Below are positions 18,044-27,511 of a stretch of DNA of 64,000 nucleotides, in pieces (position 1 is the stretch's first letter; the number at the start of each line of letters is the position of its first letter). The translations under genes and the position numbers were made by a program. The stretch is from Xanthomarina sp. F1114 (GTDB lineage Bacteria > Bacteroidota > Bacteroidia > Flavobacteriales > Flavobacteriaceae). Below the pieces are notes generated by a model, which did no database searches, had not been told where the DNA came from, and was given only the letters and a program-made list of their open reading frames with translations. The DNA lies in NCBI RefSeq assembly GCF_026410255.1, contig NZ_JAPMLL010000016.1:1-64000 (forward strand). The letters are read 5' to 3'.

Positions 18044-19247
18044 TCAAACCAAAGGATTTTCTATTATTTTGTACCTTATATGGCCTATTTCTGCCATATT
18101 CATTGGTTTAAGAAATTTTGATTGCAGATTTGGAAGAAATTTGTTGGTAGCTTCTTTTACGTTTTTAGGATATACCGCGGATGATACTGGAGACTTAGAA
18201 CGATATGCCTCTCAGTATTATGAGGCTTCCAATAATAAATTGGATTATATTTTGGATTTATTCTTAAACCTTCAGATTGGAAAGTTTTTCAATGATTTCT
18301 CGGCCATCATTTTTTCGATCTTTGACAATCATCATATTTATTTCGCTTTTTTATTTGGTGTTTTTGGTTACTTTTTAGTTAATGCTATCAATTTATTGCG
18401 TATAAATATCTCATCTAAATCTAAACTTCCAGTTTTAGTTGGTTTTATAGCCTTTGCTTCTTTTTATTCAATATTAACCATTTTCAATTATGCCTTCTAT
18501 ATGGGAGGGATATATTTCTTGTACTTTTTATTAAAAATTATTTTTAGTAACCATAATAAGAGAAAATACTATATTCTTATTTGCTTAGCGCCATTATTTC
18601 ATATTGGATTAATACCTGCTTTACTTGTTCCTTTTTTCTATGCTATCTTTAAACAAAGGACATTATTCTACATTCTATTGCTAGTTGTTTCGACATCGCT
18701 ATCGCAATCTTTTCTTGTCAATAAAGTTGAAAGTGGTTTGGTTGATTCAGATAATATATTAGATGATAAGTTTAGGTCTTATGGATCTGAAGCTGGTAGG
18801 GAACGTTTGGAAGACCGATATGCAGGAGGCTATGAATCAGGAAATTTTAATTATAGAATATCAAGAGATTCTAAAAAATGGGCCAATACTATTGGTATTC
18901 CTTTACTATTACTTTTTTTATTTATAAATCGTAAAAAGTTAAAGGAGGATAAAGAATCCTTAGACCTATTTAATGTAAGTATTGCTTGTTTATCTATAAC
19001 TAGTTTAATGTTGAATATTTCTCAAGGAGAACGGTTTTACAATATTAGTGGTTTTATGGTGATTGCGGCTTATGCTTATTATATTCAAAAAATGAGCTAT
19101 AATTCTCTTAAATTTCGATCCTTACTGTTCATAAGCGTTCCACTAATAATATTTGCAAACATCTTATCCTTTATCATGGCAAAAAATTTTATAAGTCCAG
19201 ATTTCTATTTATCGAATTATCCTATAAAATTATTTGAATTATTATGA
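18036..19247 (+). CDS. EpsG/Wzy-type polysaccharide polymerase
   Basis: A 403-residue integral membrane protein with about ten hydrophobic segments. Near residue 40 it has 'TADDTGDLERY', a version of the 'D..RY' motif of EpsG-family polymerases, and a loop rich in charged residues around 245-275. It likely joins repeat units at the periplasmic face. The start is GTG at 18036, overlapping the preceding gene by 8 bases (GTGAATAA). The sequence is weakly conserved, as is normal for Wzy proteins. Confidence 0.78.
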   Translation: MNNQTKGFSIILYLIWPISAIFIGLRNFDCRFGRNLLVASFTFLGYTADDTGDLERYASQYYEASNNKLDYILDLFLNLQIGKFFNDFSAIIFSIFDNHHIYFAFLFGVFGYFLVNAINLLRINISSKSKLPVLVGFIAFASFYSILTIFNYAFYMGGIYFLYFLLKIIFSNHNKRKYYILICLAPLFHIGLIPALLVPFFYAIFKQRTLFYILLLVVSTSLSQSFLVNKVESGLVDSDNILDDKFRSYGSEAGRERLEDRYAGGYESGNFNYRISRDSKKWANTIGIPLLLLFLFINRKKLKEDKESLDLFNVSIACLSITSLMLNISQGERFYNISGFMVIAAYAYYIQKMSYNSLKFRSLLFISVPLIIFANILSFIMAKNFISPDFYLSNYPIKLFELL

Positions 19248-19295
19248 TAACCTATGAGGCTGAAAATATATAATTACCTAATCATTATTTAAACA

Positions 19296-20402
19296 ATGTT
19301 AAAAAATATAATCAAAAATCTCTCCAATTTGCCTGGTTGGCGCACCAACAGAAAAATTGTTGTCATAGAATCTGACGATTGGGGAAGCATAAGGATGTCC
19401 TCTAAATTAGCTTATAACAAACTTCTTAAAGCAGGAGTTAATATAGAAAAAGGAGCAGGTGCCAGATATAACAAATATGACACCTTAGCTTCTAATAAAG
19501 ATTTATCTTTTCTATTTGAAACCTTAAATAGTGTTAAGGATAAAAATAATCACAGCGCAAAAATAACGGCTCTGAGTCTTACAGCAAATCCTGATTTTGA
19601 CAAAATTAAGGAAAGTAATTTTCAGAAGTATTATTATGAATCTTTCTTTAAAACTTTAGAGAGATATAATATGGACTGTACGCAAAAACTTTGGCAGGAA
19701 GGTTATAACTCTAATATTTTTGTGCCTGAATTTCATGGTCGTGAACACTTAAATGTATGTGCTTGGCTGCGAGCTCTACAAGCAGAAGATAAGGAAGCAT
19801 TATTAGCCTTTGACCAAGGCATTTGGGGTTATAATAGAAAAGAAGGTATAGGGTTTCAGGCTGCGTTTGATTTAGAGTTATTTTCTGATCTTGAAGAGCA
19901 AAAGCGAATCATCAAAGATGGATTAAGATTTTTTGAAGAATTACATGGTCATAAAGCACGATTTTTCGTTCCACCCAATGGGCCGCTAAATAATCAACTT
20001 GAAAAAGTTGCGGCTGATGGAGGCATTCAATATATTTCTTCTCCAAAAATACAGAGTGAACCAATAGGCCAGGGTCAGTCCAAGAAGCATTTTAGATATT
20101 TAGGAAAACGAAATGGACATAATCAAAACTATATAACTCGCAACGCGTTCTTCGAACCCTCTGGCTCGAACAGAAATGAAATTCATGGTTGTCTTTCGGA
20201 AATAGAGCTTGCCTTTAAATGGAAAAAACCAGCTATCATTAGTTCTCATAGGGTAAATTATATAGGTGGGTTAAGTGAGTCAAATAGAGATGATAGTTTG
20301 AAGCTCTTAAATGAATTACTTAAATCAATAGTCAAAAAATGGCCAAACGTTGAGTTTATGACTTCGTCTGAACTTGGGGATATTATAACTAAACGCCAAT
20401 AA
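19296..20402 (+). CDS. Polysaccharide deacetylase-like protein, paralogue 1
   Basis: A 368-residue protein with traces of the CE4 (NodB) deacetylase motifs in the right order: 'ESDDWG' with Asp27-Asp28; His147-x3-His151 in 'FHGREHLN'; 'RFFVPPNGPLN' (222-232), like the R-x-P motif; and His318 in 'ISSHRVNYIGG'. No signal peptide is present, so it would act in the cytoplasm on a nucleotide- or lipid-linked sugar, or serve another role. It is followed after 4 bases by a paralogue with the same overall layout. The CE4 relation is an inference; the family is otherwise unknown to me. Confidence 0.6.
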   Translation: MLKNIIKNLSNLPGWRTNRKIVVIESDDWGSIRMSSKLAYNKLLKAGVNIEKGAGARYNKYDTLASNKDLSFLFETLNSVKDKNNHSAKITALSLTANPDFDKIKESNFQKYYYESFFKTLERYNMDCTQKLWQEGYNSNIFVPEFHGREHLNVCAWLRALQAEDKEALLAFDQGIWGYNRKEGIGFQAAFDLELFSDLEEQKRIIKDGLRFFEELHGHKARFFVPPNGPLNNQLEKVAADGGIQYISSPKIQSEPIGQGQSKKHFRYLGKRNGHNQNYITRNAFFEPSGSNRNEIHGCLSEIELAFKWKKPAIISSHRVNYIGGLSESNRDDSLKLLNELLKSIVKKWPNVEFMTSSELGDIITKRQ

Positions 20403-20406
20403 CATA

Positions 20407-21540
20407 ATGTTCAGTAATCTTAAAAGCTCTCTCAGCAGAGCATTAACTAATTCCAAAGGATGGCGTACTAATGAACATATAGTAATAATTGAAAGTGATG
20501 ATTGGGGAGGAATAAGAATGCCTAATCGAACAGTAAGAAATGCTTTCCAGAAAAAGGGATATAACATCAATCACAATCCGTATTGTCAATTTGATACGAT
20601 AGCAAACTCTGAAGACCTTATAAAATTATTTTCTGTTTTAAGTAAGTATAAAGATAAAGATGGTAACCATCCAATGATTACAGCAAATACCGTAGTTGCT
20701 AATCCTGATTTCGATGAGATTAGAGATAGTGATTTTAAGAATTATAGTTATAAACCTTTTACAACTACGCTTAACGAATACTATCCACATCAAAATGTAT
20801 TCGAATTATGGAAAGATGGCATAGAAAAGAAAGTATTTATACCCCAATTTCACGGTAGAGAACACTTAAATGTGCCATTATGGTTAGAATTATTAAGAGG
20901 TAAAGAACAAGTTCTAATTGATGCTTTTGACATGGGCTTTTGGGGAGTACCTAAAGAATTATACGATAAAAATATTATTAATATTCAAGCGGCATATGGT
21001 TCAGCAGAAAATGAGTCTATAGATTATTATAAAAATACGATAAGAGAAGGACTTGATCTGTTTGAAAGCATTTTTAACTATAAGTCTACAACATTTATTG
21101 CAAATAATTATACGTGGTCTCCCAAGTTGCACACCACTCTAAAAGAGAAGGGAGTAATAGGTTTTCAAGGAATGAAATACCAGAAAATTCCAATTGAGAG
21201 CAGCACTGACCTTGATTTATATCCTGCCTATACCGGTAAACGTAATGATTTAGGACAGGTTTACATGGTTAGAAACTGCGTATTTGAACCCTCTCAAATG
21301 AACGCATCAGCGAATAATGTAAAAAACTGTTTAAGAGATATGGAGATTGCATTCTTGTTTAAAAAGCCTGCAATAATAGCTAGTCACCGTCTCAATTTTA
21401 TAGGTGCTATTAACCCAGATAATAGAGATCAAAATCTAATTATGTTAGACAAGCTGTTGACAGAGATTCTTAGAAAATGGCCAGATGTAAAATTTAAAAC
21501 CTCTAATCAATTAGCGGATAATTTATATGTTAATGGATAA
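20407..21540 (+). CDS. Polysaccharide deacetylase-like protein, paralogue 2
   Basis: A 377-residue paralogue of the gene just upstream. Shared features are 'GWRTN', 'ESDDWGGIRM' (Asp31-Asp32), 'QFHGREHLN' with His149/His153, 'GKRN', 'EPSQ', and 'IASHRLNFIGA'. The segment corresponding to 'RFFVPPNGPLN' of paralogue 1 is here 'TFIANNYTWSP' (229-239), so the Arg and the double Pro are lost. This suggests a different substrate or an altered active site. It overlaps the next gene by 14 bases. Confidence 0.6.
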   Translation: MFSNLKSSLSRALTNSKGWRTNEHIVIIESDDWGGIRMPNRTVRNAFQKKGYNINHNPYCQFDTIANSEDLIKLFSVLSKYKDKDGNHPMITANTVVANPDFDEIRDSDFKNYSYKPFTTTLNEYYPHQNVFELWKDGIEKKVFIPQFHGREHLNVPLWLELLRGKEQVLIDAFDMGFWGVPKELYDKNIINIQAAYGSAENESIDYYKNTIREGLDLFESIFNYKSTTFIANNYTWSPKLHTTLKEKGVIGFQGMKYQKIPIESSTDLDLYPAYTGKRNDLGQVYMVRNCVFEPSQMNASANNVKNCLRDMEIAFLFKKPAIIASHRLNFIGAINPDNRDQNLIMLDKLLTEILRKWPDVKFKTSNQLADNLYVNG

Positions 21541-22630
21541 TAAGAAAAAAGTTTGCTTTTTAATACCTTCTGTAAAATCGGGTGGAATAGAGACTTATGT
21601 ACTTCGTTTTCTCAAATATCAAGAAAATGAATTGGGCATTACTGTTCTAGTGAGAAATAACAGTAAGGGAGAGCTATATGAAGCTTATAAAGCTACAGGT
21701 GCTAATATACTTTTTAAACCTTTAGGGTATTTCAATATTCGATCAATTATTTGGTATTATCAATTTTTTAAAAAAGAGAATTTTGATACGATTTGCGATT
21801 TTAATGCAAATTTTGCTGGTTTGCCCATATGGCTCAGTAAGTTGGTTGGGACAAGGAAAAGAATAGCTTTTTATCGACAAAGTAGTCATCATTTTAAAAA
21901 ATCGGCATTTAGATTGGCATATACTAATTTTCTTAATAGATTGGTCTACAAATATAGTACTGACATTTTTTCGAATTCACTTTCAGGTCTTAAATTTTTC
22001 TTTCCGTACGAATACTCTAATAATGCTAAATTTAAAGTCATAAAAAACGGTGTTGATCTTAGAGATTTCTCTAATATTAATGTAAAAAATAAGAACGAAC
22101 TAAGAGAAATTTTAAACTTGCCAAAGGATAAATTTATAATTGGACATACGGGACGATTTGCTCATGCAAAAAATCATTATTTCTTATTAGATGTTGCTTC
22201 TAAATTAATTACTGAGGATAGTGATTTATATTTTGTATTAATTGGAAATGATACAGATAAATTGTTGCCTTATATAGTTAAGTTAGGAATTGAAGATAAT
22301 GTCAGGATTTTGGGTTACAAGAATAATATTCCGGAATATCTTTATTCTTTTGATATGTTTTTTTTTCCATCACTTACCGAAGGTCAGCCAAATGCTTTAA
22401 TAGAAGCCATGGTAACAGGACTACCAATAGTTACGTCTAATATCCCACCTATTATTGAATGTTTGCCACCCGATAGGCTCGATTGTCTGATTGATTTAAA
22501 TGATGCAGTTTCTACGACTTCCAAAATAATTTATGTGAAAGAAAATAAACAAAATTTTATATACGATAACTGGGCTATTCGAAATTTTGATGGTAGGGTG
22601 CAGTTAAAAATTTTCAAAGAAAACCTATAA
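21527..22630 (+). CDS. Glycosyltransferase family 4 protein
   Basis: A 367-residue GT-B glycosyltransferase. N-terminal 'LIPSVKSGGIETYVLRFL' and C-terminal 'FFPSLTEGQPNALIEAM' (the E-x7-E donor-binding region) are typical of GT4 enzymes acting at the cytoplasmic face of the membrane. It overlaps the end of the preceding gene by 14 bases; a second ATG at 21533 is an equally possible start. The sugar it adds cannot be predicted. Confidence 0.9.
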   Translation: MLMDNKKKVCFLIPSVKSGGIETYVLRFLKYQENELGITVLVRNNSKGELYEAYKATGANILFKPLGYFNIRSIIWYYQFFKKENFDTICDFNANFAGLPIWLSKLVGTRKRIAFYRQSSHHFKKSAFRLAYTNFLNRLVYKYSTDIFSNSLSGLKFFFPYEYSNNAKFKVIKNGVDLRDFSNINVKNKNELREILNLPKDKFIIGHTGRFAHAKNHYFLLDVASKLITEDSDLYFVLIGNDTDKLLPYIVKLGIEDNVRILGYKNNIPEYLYSFDMFFFPSLTEGQPNALIEAMVTGLPIVTSNIPPIIECLPPDRLDCLIDLNDAVSTTSKIIYVKENKQNFIYDNWAIRNFDGRVQLKIFKENL

Positions 22631-22639
22631 CGCTATTTC

Positions 22640-23800
22640 ATGAAGAAAACTTTATTTATTCACGACGGTCCAAGATGGCGAGATAAAAAAGGTAATCAGT
22701 ACGGTACAGCTGCAGATATTGATATGTTTGCTAGATATAAATATCTTGGAGATAAAGTTGAATTTGTAATGCGTGTTGTTCCCATTACTGATCAACTTAC
22801 ATTAATTAATTTAAATGATTATGGACTTCATATAAATTCAATAATACCTTTTAATCGACCTGGATTATTGAAGAATTATTTTAAAAGTAAAACGGAAATT
22901 ATCAATCAAGTAGATTCCGCAGATATTATTGTTGTTAGGTTACCTAGTACAATAGGCTCTGTTGCCTTAAAATATGCCAAAAAAATTAATAAACCATATA
23001 TTGTAGAAGTAGTAGCATGCCCATGGGACGCTTTGTCACATCATAGTTTCTTGGGTCGACTTTATGCACCTTTTTCCAAAAACAAATTAAAACGATTAGT
23101 GTCAGATGCTCCTTATGTTATATATGTCACAAAATATTTTTTGCAAAATAGGTACCCTACAAAATATCATTCTACGAATATATCTAATGTCGTTTTAAGA
23201 AACATTCCAACTAAAAACTTAAAAGAAATTAGTTATCGCGTTTTTGATTTTAATAAAAAAATAGAACTCACGACACTGGGAGTAGTTAATCTTGATTACA
23301 AGGGGCACAAATATGTATTAAAGGGAATGGCAACTTTGATAAGTGAAGGGTATGACGTTAATTATAATATTATAGGAGGTGGTGATAAAAGAAACTTACT
23401 AGATTTGGTAAAAAAATTGGGACTCACTAAGATGGTTAATTTTACAGGTAAGCTTCCGCACGACGAAGTTTTTAGAGTCTTGGATTCTACTGATTTATAT
23501 ATTCAACCTAGTGAGACTGAAGGCTTGCCTAGGGCGTTAATTGAGGCTATGAGTAGGGGTTGTGCTTGTATTAGTTCAGATGCTGGTGGAATGCCAGAGT
23601 TGTTAGATGAGCGTGTTATTTTTGAATCAAAGAATGTGAATGACTTAGTTCTGAAAATTAAATATCTCCTTGATAAAAGTAATCTTATGGAGCAGAGTAA
23701 GCTTAACTTCGAAAAAGCTAAGGATTATAGATTTGAAGTTTTAGAAAAAAAGAGACATGATTTTTACAATAAATTTTTAGCATCCATTAATGAAAAATAG
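22640..23800 (+). CDS. Glycosyltransferase family 4 protein
   Basis: A 386-residue GT-B enzyme. The N-terminal half has 'IHDGPRWRDKKGNQYGTAAD' and 'VVRLPSTIGSVALKYAKK'. The C-terminal half has 'GGGDKRNLLDLVKKLGL' and 'QPSETEGLPRALIEAMSRG', the GT4 donor site. It starts 9 bases after the preceding gene and overlaps the pyruvyltransferase gene by 11 bases. Acceptor and donor are unknown. Confidence 0.9.
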   Translation: MKKTLFIHDGPRWRDKKGNQYGTAADIDMFARYKYLGDKVEFVMRVVPITDQLTLINLNDYGLHINSIIPFNRPGLLKNYFKSKTEIINQVDSADIIVVRLPSTIGSVALKYAKKINKPYIVEVVACPWDALSHHSFLGRLYAPFSKNKLKRLVSDAPYVIYVTKYFLQNRYPTKYHSTNISNVVLRNIPTKNLKEISYRVFDFNKKIELTTLGVVNLDYKGHKYVLKGMATLISEGYDVNYNIIGGGDKRNLLDLVKKLGLTKMVNFTGKLPHDEVFRVLDSTDLYIQPSETEGLPRALIEAMSRGCACISSDAGGMPELLDERVIFESKNVNDLVLKIKYLLDKSNLMEQSKLNFEKAKDYRFEVLEKKRHDFYNKFLASINEK

Positions 23801-25145
23801 AATACTTGTAGTCCCTGGTAATACGGACTTAAACAGAGGAGACCAAGCGTTAGTTTGGGAATCTATTAGATTATTTGAAGATATCTATCCAAATCCCGAA
23901 GTCTATCTTTATGAGTCAGGAGCTACCCAAGAGGAAAAAAACTTACAAAAAGCCCAAACCCAATCAAGGGGTTATAATTTTATCACACGTATACTTCTTC
24001 ATCCTAGAGTAAAAGCCCAAAGTCGAACTCATGCGTCAAAAGAAGTGAACTACTCCAAATTAACTTATATCAAATGGGGGTTTGTAGCGATATTTGATTT
24101 GTTTAATACTCTTTTACTTACTTCTCGAGTTGGATTTTTGAATAAATTGGGTCGAGCTTCCTTGAATGAAGAACAAAAGAAATCGTTGGATATTATTCCA
24201 ACCTTGGATGCATTGGTCGTTAAAGGTGGAGGGTTTTTACATAGTTATGGTAAATTACAGGATCCTTATGTTATGTATTTTTTTCTTTTCGACTTGATGT
24301 TAGCGCATCGCTATAATGTAAAAACGGTGGTACTACCTAATTCCATTGGGCCTTTAAAGAATGGATTGGCAAAATACCTTGTCAAGAGAGTGTTGAAACG
24401 GTCTGCATTTGTTTCCGTTAGGGAAGAAGTCTCCTTTAATTTTGTGAAAGAACAATTAGGGATTCAGGCATTTAAGTATCCGGATTTGGGCTTTTTTCTA
24501 AAATCTTCTTCTTTTGATGCAATTCTTTATCTCCTTGGAAAGGGAATTAATACGACAGATAAAAACATCTTGTTGACTCTTAGGCCTTATCGATTTGATG
24601 GTTTTAAAAATCCAGATAAACTTTACCACGACTATTTAACGGAAATAAGTCAATTGGTTAAAGAACAAGTTCAAAGAGGTTATAAGTTTACTTTTATGGC
24701 ACATACTCTTGGTCCCAGTAATCATGAGAATGACACCCTAGCGCTTAAGGAAGTGCTTTCAATAATTGATCAAGATATAAGAGAAAATATTACTTATATT
24801 GAGGATTTCTCTCTAAATGCCCAAGATATCCAGAAAATATATGCGAATTATGATATTTTAATTGGTACCAGATTTCATTCAGTCATTTTCGCACTTAATG
24901 AAAAGATTCCTTGTGTGGCTATAGCTTATGGAGGGAATAAAAGCTATGGGATCATGCAGGATATGGATTTAGCAAACTTTGTAATTGGGATAGAAAAAGT
25001 GAATTCTAATAATATGTCCGAAATGATTTTAGCAATAGAATCAGAGAGAACACAGTACATTGATAAGATAACTAAGTATCATTCATTTTTAGAAAATGAA
25101 AGGATGTCCATGTTAACGAATCTTAAAATTGCTTTAAATGAATAA
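23790..25145 (+). CDS. Polysaccharide pyruvyl transferase family protein
   Basis: A 451-residue member of the family (PF04230) that adds acidic pyruvate ketals to sugars from phosphoenolpyruvate. Typical pieces are 'GNTDLNRGDQALVWESI' at the N-terminus, 'VVKGGGFLHSYG' near residue 138, and 'IGTRFHSVIFAL' near residue 360. It overlaps both neighbours. In this locus it would add negative charge to one sugar of the repeat unit. Family members include CsaB-like proteins, so the exact acceptor is open. Confidence 0.85.
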   Translation: MKNRILVVPGNTDLNRGDQALVWESIRLFEDIYPNPEVYLYESGATQEEKNLQKAQTQSRGYNFITRILLHPRVKAQSRTHASKEVNYSKLTYIKWGFVAIFDLFNTLLLTSRVGFLNKLGRASLNEEQKKSLDIIPTLDALVVKGGGFLHSYGKLQDPYVMYFFLFDLMLAHRYNVKTVVLPNSIGPLKNGLAKYLVKRVLKRSAFVSVREEVSFNFVKEQLGIQAFKYPDLGFFLKSSSFDAILYLLGKGINTTDKNILLTLRPYRFDGFKNPDKLYHDYLTEISQLVKEQVQRGYKFTFMAHTLGPSNHENDTLALKEVLSIIDQDIRENITYIEDFSLNAQDIQKIYANYDILIGTRFHSVIFALNEKIPCVAIAYGGNKSYGIMQDMDLANFVIGIEKVNSNNMSEMILAIESERTQYIDKITKYHSFLENERMSMLTNLKIALNE

Positions 25146-26262
25146 TAAAATTCTTTTTGTAGCTACAATTCATAAACATTTTAGAGCGTTCCATATTCCT
25201 TATATCGAATATTTAAAATCAAAAGGTCATGAGGTCCATGTCGCAGCAAATGATGGTGTAACCCGTGTTGAAGAGGCAGACAAACAATTTGATATTCCTA
25301 TTAACAGAAATCCATTTTCTTTAGATAATGTCAAAGCAATTAAAGAGTTGCGCACTATTATTGATCGAGAAAACTATAGCCTTATTCATTGTCATACCGC
25401 GATGGGGTCTGTAGTAGCTAGATTGGCAGCAAAAGGATTCAGAAAGAAAGGTTTAAAGGTGCTTTATACAGCCCACGGTTTTCATTTTTATAAAGGCTCT
25501 TCATTAAAAAACTGGCTCTTATTTTACCCAGTGGAAAAATATTTGTCTACATATACGGATGGCATTATTACCATTAATCAGGAGGATTATAACCTGATGG
25601 ATAAGAAAAAATTTAGAAATGAGCATTCCTTTTTAACTTCTGGTGTTGGAATTAATACGGGAAGATTAGATAATATTAATGAAACGATCAGTGAACTTAG
25701 ATCTAAAAATAATTATAAAAGCACGGACTTCTTATTACTTTATATTGCAGAGTTCATAGAAAGAAAGAATCATGAATTTGTTGTAAATCATGCTATAGAA
25801 TTAAAAGAGGCAATGCCAAATATTAAAATATTATTCGCAGGGAGAGGAAAAAACCTTGAAGTATTCAAACAACTGGTTAAGGATAAGAATATTTCTGATA
25901 CTGTTCATGTATTGGGATTTAGAACAGATATGGGAGAACTGATAAAAATGATTGATGTCGGCATTTCAGTTAGTGGTCAAGAAGGTTTGCCTATGAATGT
26001 TGCAGAACAGCTCTATATGGGTAAACCTGTAGTAGCGACCAAGATTCGCGGACATATCGATTTAATAGAACATGAGGTAAATGGTCTTCTTTTCGAGTAT
26101 GGCGATTTTGTGGGTTTTAAGGATTGCCTTCTTAAATTGTATAGTGATAAGAATTTATATGATAAGATGAGTGAATCAGCTAGGATTAAATCTCAAGATT
26201 ATATATTAGACAATTGTATTATACAAATGTCTGAAATATATAAAAAATTATTACCTAACTGA
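25138..26262 (+). CDS. Glycosyltransferase family 4 protein (EpsD/CapM-like)
   Basis: A 374-residue GT-B enzyme. The start 'ILFVATIHKHFRAFHIPYI', 'HCHTAMGSVVARLAAK', 'YTAHGFHFYKGSS' and 'SVSGQEGLPMNVAEQLYMGK' are characteristic of the EpsD/CapM-type group that adds an amino sugar early in capsule assembly. It overlaps the pyruvyltransferase gene by 8 bases and ends 74 bases before the next gene. Confidence 0.9.
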   Translation: MNNKILFVATIHKHFRAFHIPYIEYLKSKGHEVHVAANDGVTRVEEADKQFDIPINRNPFSLDNVKAIKELRTIIDRENYSLIHCHTAMGSVVARLAAKGFRKKGLKVLYTAHGFHFYKGSSLKNWLLFYPVEKYLSTYTDGIITINQEDYNLMDKKKFRNEHSFLTSGVGINTGRLDNINETISELRSKNNYKSTDFLLLYIAEFIERKNHEFVVNHAIELKEAMPNIKILFAGRGKNLEVFKQLVKDKNISDTVHVLGFRTDMGELIKMIDVGISVSGQEGLPMNVAEQLYMGKPVVATKIRGHIDLIEHEVNGLLFEYGDFVGFKDCLLKLYSDKNLYDKMSESARIKSQDYILDNCIIQMSEIYKKLLPN

Positions 26263-26336
26263 TCTTAAATATTACTTCAAAATACACTTCTACATTGTTA
26301 AATGAAATTTTAAAATGCACCATTTAAAAAATAATC

Positions 26337-26981
26337 ATGAAAAAAGTTATTTTAATCGGAACGGGTGGACATGCTGCTGAGGTAAGAGAATATATCAGCT
26401 ACCACAATCGTAATAAACCAGATGAACCTATGGAGATTTTAGGTTTCTTGGATGAAAATGATAGGTTACATAAAAAATACAAATACCCTGAACCCTACTT
26501 AGGGACTGCTGAAAATCATAAGGTAAGTGTAGAGGTAGAGTATATGTTCTGCTTCGGAAATATGAGCTACAAAGAAAAATTAGTAGCTCAGTTTAGAGAA
26601 GATGGCGCAACATTTCTAACATTTATTCACCCTACTGCCCTTATCGCTGAATCTTGTAAGATTGGAACAGGCGTACTTATTTCCCACAATGCCTCCGTGG
26701 GGCCAATGGCAGTTGTTGGAGACTTTAATATTCTTAATTCACGCTGTACTATAGGTCATGATACCATCATGGGTGAATATAACTTTATTTCACCGCAAGT
26801 CTCGTTGTCCGGTAATACATCGCTGGGCAATCATAATATGTTTGGCGTCAATAGTGCTACAATTCCAGGGGTGAGTGTGGGGAATAATAATACCATAGGA
26901 GCCGGTTCTATAATTACTAGAGATGTGGCTGATGATTGTGTAATAGTAGGAGTTCCAGGAAAACTGCATAAGAAAAAGTAG
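26337..26981 (+). CDS. PglD/NeuD-type acyltransferase
   Basis: A 214-residue acyltransferase with the PglD fold. An N-terminal nucleotide-sugar-binding part ('VILIGTGGHAAEVREYI') is followed by hexapeptide repeats and a likely catalytic His141 in 'NSRCTIGHD'. It ends 'VGVPGKLHKKK'. PglD enzymes acetylate the 4-amino group of UDP-4-amino sugars. Another gene of this type (29338-30012) has the same layout with His at the same position; the two bracket the ACP/KAS/SDR genes. This one or its partner may use acyl-ACP instead of acetyl-CoA. Confidence 0.82.
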   Translation: MKKVILIGTGGHAAEVREYISYHNRNKPDEPMEILGFLDENDRLHKKYKYPEPYLGTAENHKVSVEVEYMFCFGNMSYKEKLVAQFREDGATFLTFIHPTALIAESCKIGTGVLISHNASVGPMAVVGDFNILNSRCTIGHDTIMGEYNFISPQVSLSGNTSLGNHNMFGVNSATIPGVSVGNNNTIGAGSIITRDVADDCVIVGVPGKLHKKK

Positions 26982-27280
26982 CCACATCCATCGCATTGAG
27001 GATGAAAAATAACACTCTAATACTTAAACAAAGATGTCGTGAATACTATAGCCTTTAAACCACGTTTTTATAAAGATTTATTAGAACGTCATAATACCAT
27101 ACTTGATTATTGATAAATCTCTCTTTAATTACTGGTTTTTGAAGTACTTTTGCATCGCTGAATACGTCGTTTGAAGTTGCTGAAGCACATAAATTATAGC
27201 GCTCATTATAAACATGTACGATATAGACCAGTGTAACTTAAATAGAGGCAGTATCAATTAAAATATAAATAGCTTAAAAT
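26982..27280 (+). promoter_or_regulatory. Intergenic region with a possible internal promoter
   Basis: A 299-base gap in an otherwise tightly packed operon. TACTTTTG at 27145-27152 fits the -7 consensus TAnnTTTG and would give a ~120-base leader for the acyl carrier protein gene. A good -33 element is not evident. Nothing else is seen. Confidence 0.4.
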
Positions 27281-27508
27281 ATGAAAGAACAGTTAATAAC
27301 CATCGTAAAAGAAGCCTTGGATCTAGAAGGTGAAACAGTGACCATGAACGATAGCTTTGATAGGTTTGACACTTGGGACTCGTTGGGTAAGTTGTCATTA
27401 ATTGCACTAATAGATGAGCATTTTGACTTGCAACTTTCGGACGATGAGTTCAATTCGTTCGAGACTATAGAGGACTTATATAATGCTTTGGAAGCAAAAA
27501 AATCTTAA
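27281..27508 (+). CDS. Acyl carrier protein
   Basis: A 75-residue acidic protein with four-helix ACP layout. Ser34 in 'WDSLGKLSL' is the phosphopantetheine attachment site. It is clearly not the housekeeping AcpP (which has a 'DSLDTVELVM' type helix II) and sits next to a condensing enzyme and a reductase, three bases before the KAS gene. It would carry a short acyl chain dedicated to polysaccharide modification. Confidence 0.88.
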   Translation: MKEQLITIVKEALDLEGETVTMNDSFDRFDTWDSLGKLSLIALIDEHFDLQLSDDEFNSFETIEDLYNALEAKKS

Positions 27509-27511
27509 AAA

